A model generated the notes under the pieces. It had not been told where the DNA came from. It made no database searches and was given only the letters and a program-made list of their open reading frames with translations. Source: Candidatus Solirubrobacter pratensis (GTDB lineage Bacteria > Actinomycetota > Thermoleophilia > Solirubrobacterales > Solirubrobacteraceae). From it: a stretch of DNA of 64,000 nt. The stretch covers positions 657,596 to 721,595 of the forward strand of contig NZ_AUEK01000003.1 in NCBI RefSeq assembly GCF_000425945.1, given 5' to 3'. Below are positions 62,940 through 64,000 of this stretch, piece after piece. The position numbers and the translations under genes are program-made. The first letter of the stretch is position 1, and each line of letters begins with the position of its first letter.

Positions 62940-63614
62940 GTGAAACCGCTCACGTCCATGAGCCTGCGAGAGCAGGCGCAGCAGATGATCCGCGCCAGCA
63001 TCCTCGCCGGCGAGCTCGCGGCCGGCGAGATGTACTCCGCCTCCGCGCTCGCGGAGCGCCTGGGCGTCTCGCCCACACCGGTTCGCGAGGCGATGCTGGA
63101 GCTCGCCAACGGCGGGCTTGTCAAGCCTGTCCGCAACCGCGGTTTCCGCATCCTCACACCCGACGAGGCCGACCTCGACGAGATCAGCCAGCTACGCCTG
63201 ATGCTCGAGGTGCCGTCGATGCGGATCGTGGCCGAGCGGGCGAGCGACGCCGATCTCCGCGATCTGCGCGAGATCGTCGAACAGATCGAGGCGACCGCGG
63301 CGGCGGCCGACGTCGCCGGCTTCTTGGTGGCCGACCGTGCGTTTCACCTCGGCATGCTCGAGTTGACGGGGAACGGGCGGCTCGTGCGTCTGGTCGCCCA
63401 GTTGCGCGACCAGACGCGCATCGCGGGCATCTCCGAGCTCGCGCGCGAGGGCAACTTGACGAAGTCGGCGGCGGAGCACCGCGACATCCTCGACGCGCTC
63501 GAACAGCGCGATGCCGCCGAGGCCGAGACGCTGATGAAGCGCCACCTCATCCACACGCGCGGCATTTGGGCGGGGCGCGCCGACCCGGAGCCGGGCGCGA
63601 TCGCCGTGCCCTAG
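62940..63614 (+). CDS. GntR family transcriptional regulator (FadR subfamily)
   Basis: 224 residues. The winged-helix is LREQAQQMIRASILAGELAAGEMYSASALAERLGVSPTPVREAMLELANGGLVKPVRNRGFRI (residues 8-70). The C-terminal FCD domain follows with the metal-ligand pattern ADRAFHLGMLE, then KSAAEHRDILDAL and MKRHLIHTRGIW. FadR-type regulators sense carboxylic acids. No enzyme gene is next to it, so its regulon is elsewhere or lost to the IS. GTG 62940 or ATG 62958 may start it; I favour GTG because of the promoter position. Confidence 0.9.
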   Translation: MKPLTSMSLREQAQQMIRASILAGELAAGEMYSASALAERLGVSPTPVREAMLELANGGLVKPVRNRGFRILTPDEADLDEISQLRLMLEVPSMRIVAERASDADLRDLREIVEQIEATAAAADVAGFLVADRAFHLGMLELTGNGRLVRLVAQLRDQTRIAGISELAREGNLTKSAAEHRDILDALEQRDAAEAETLMKRHLIHTRGIWAGRADPEPGAIAVP

Positions 63615-63616
63615 TT

Positions 63617-63673
63617 ACTTCCCCCGGATAAACGGGTGAAGTGAGAACGGCCGCGCGGGCGGCGCGGCCGTTC
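63617..63673 (+). terminator. Two tandem hairpins after the GntR gene
   Basis: The first hairpin (63617-63642) has 10-base arms with one mismatch (ACTTCCCCCG with CGGGTGAAGT) around GATAAA and starts two bases after the stop. The second (63645-63673) has a perfect 12-base stem (GAACGGCCGCGC with its complement) around GGGCG. Both lack a U-tract. They are the probable end of the GntR transcript and may shield it from the insertion sequence. Confidence 0.55.
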
Positions 63674-63798
63674 ATCGGGCGGGTCGTGGGCGGGCGGCTC
63701 CGCGACCGGTGGTGATGGTGTCAGGCGGTCCGGACGGGTGTGGCGGGCGGTGGTTGGCGGGCCCGCCGGCCGTTCAGCGGATCGCGTCGCCGGTCGCG

Positions 63799-64000
63799 TC
63801 AGGTGGTCCTGAGGGCGAGCGTGTCGAGGTTGTAGGCGAGGATCGCCCAGGCGGCCCAGGTGCGGGCGCCGGTGTGGCCTTTGAGGCGGGATCGGTCGAG
63901 GCCGTAGCGTCGCTTGAGGTGACTGATGCGGCCTTCGGCGCCGACGCGGAACTTGGCCAGCCGGCGGTTGGTCTTGCGGCCGTGGGGGGCGTGGCGGCCG
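63799..64000 (-). mobile_element. Insertion sequence, C-terminal part of transposase (runs past window edge)
   Basis: The minus frame ends at TGA 63801-63799 and runs off the right edge, showing about 67 residues: RLAKFRVGAEGRISHLKRRY, then GLDRSRLKGHTGARTWAAWA and ILAYNLDTLALRTT. The pattern FRxGxEGRISxLKRRxGLxR...AWAILAYNLxxLA is the C-terminal DDE block of IS5/ISNCY/IS1182-like transposases, where the Glu in AEGRI is the third catalytic residue. The 125 bases between the hairpins and the stop have no gene and should include the IS end. Its terminal inverted repeat cannot be defined without the other end. Confidence 0.75.

Overview
The window is a compact, gene-dense stretch of chromosome with very high G+C. 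It uses many GTG starts and has numerous 1-4 base stop/start overlaps. The gene content points to an actinobacterium: a FurA/KatG pair, an AGAO-type copper amine oxidase, an SSI-type lipoprotein, a LiaS/NarL-type two-component system next to an ABC-2 exporter, and a UbiB/ABC1 kinase. The flavour is that of the Solirubrobacterales (Thermoleophilia). That placement is an inference from gene content and composition; there is no rRNA or other decisive marker here. I see no tRNA, rRNA, CRISPR array or prophage.

Layout. 1-11 kb: end of a nitroreductase; an amine permease and copper amine oxidase operon; a UbiB-like kinase coupled to a Thr/Pro-tailed membrane protein and a metallo-hydrolase; a VOC protein with exopolyphosphatase; an ASCH-like/DUF1349/pyruvate kinase run. 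11-20 kb: a secreted protein that looks frameshifted, an SDR, an M29 aminopeptidase, a tautomerase, a second metallo-hydrolase with metF, TetR beside a truncated hydrolase, a 37-residue peptide gene and an HDOD-GGDEF protein. 20-31 kb: a YgjP-like protease, an SSI-like lipoprotein, a GAF/PAS regulator, citrate synthase, dCTP deaminase, a four-gene ABC exporter/two-component operon, and a PfkB kinase. 31-38 kb: quinone oxidoreductase, DEAD-box helicase, cyclophilin, aldehyde dehydrogenase, and an MFS/monooxygenase pair divergent from a SnoaL-tailed ECF sigma factor. 38.1-38.75 kb is non-coding and carries an unusual inverted repeat between direct repeats. 38.75-50 kb: phosphotransferase, secreted glycosidase, SixA, M20 peptidase, MutM, the furA-katG-bcp oxidative stress cluster, and peptidase T. 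50-64 kb: Lrp with a divergent EamA exporter, MFS, two flippase-like membrane proteins around AlkA, LysR with a divergent glutamine amidotransferase, a CBS protein, acetate uptake and activation (satP-acsA), an unknown membrane-anchored protein, a GntR regulator, and the end of an insertion sequence at the right edge.

Genes that work together: permease plus amine oxidase (amine use); satP plus acsA (acetate to acetyl-CoA) with citrate synthase elsewhere in the window; furA-katG-bcp (peroxide defence behind a palindromic operator); and ABC ATPase-permease-kinase-regulator (exporter with its own sensing). Mutational debris is frequent: a frameshifted secreted protein, a truncated alpha/beta hydrolase, an ECF sigma remnant, a RibD_C scrap and a small membrane-protein scrap. 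I did not find a convincing new multi-gene system. The best candidates for something undescribed are the 38.2 kb repeat element, the 37-aa peptide gene at 18.0 kb, and the unknown gene/GntR/IS corner at the right end.
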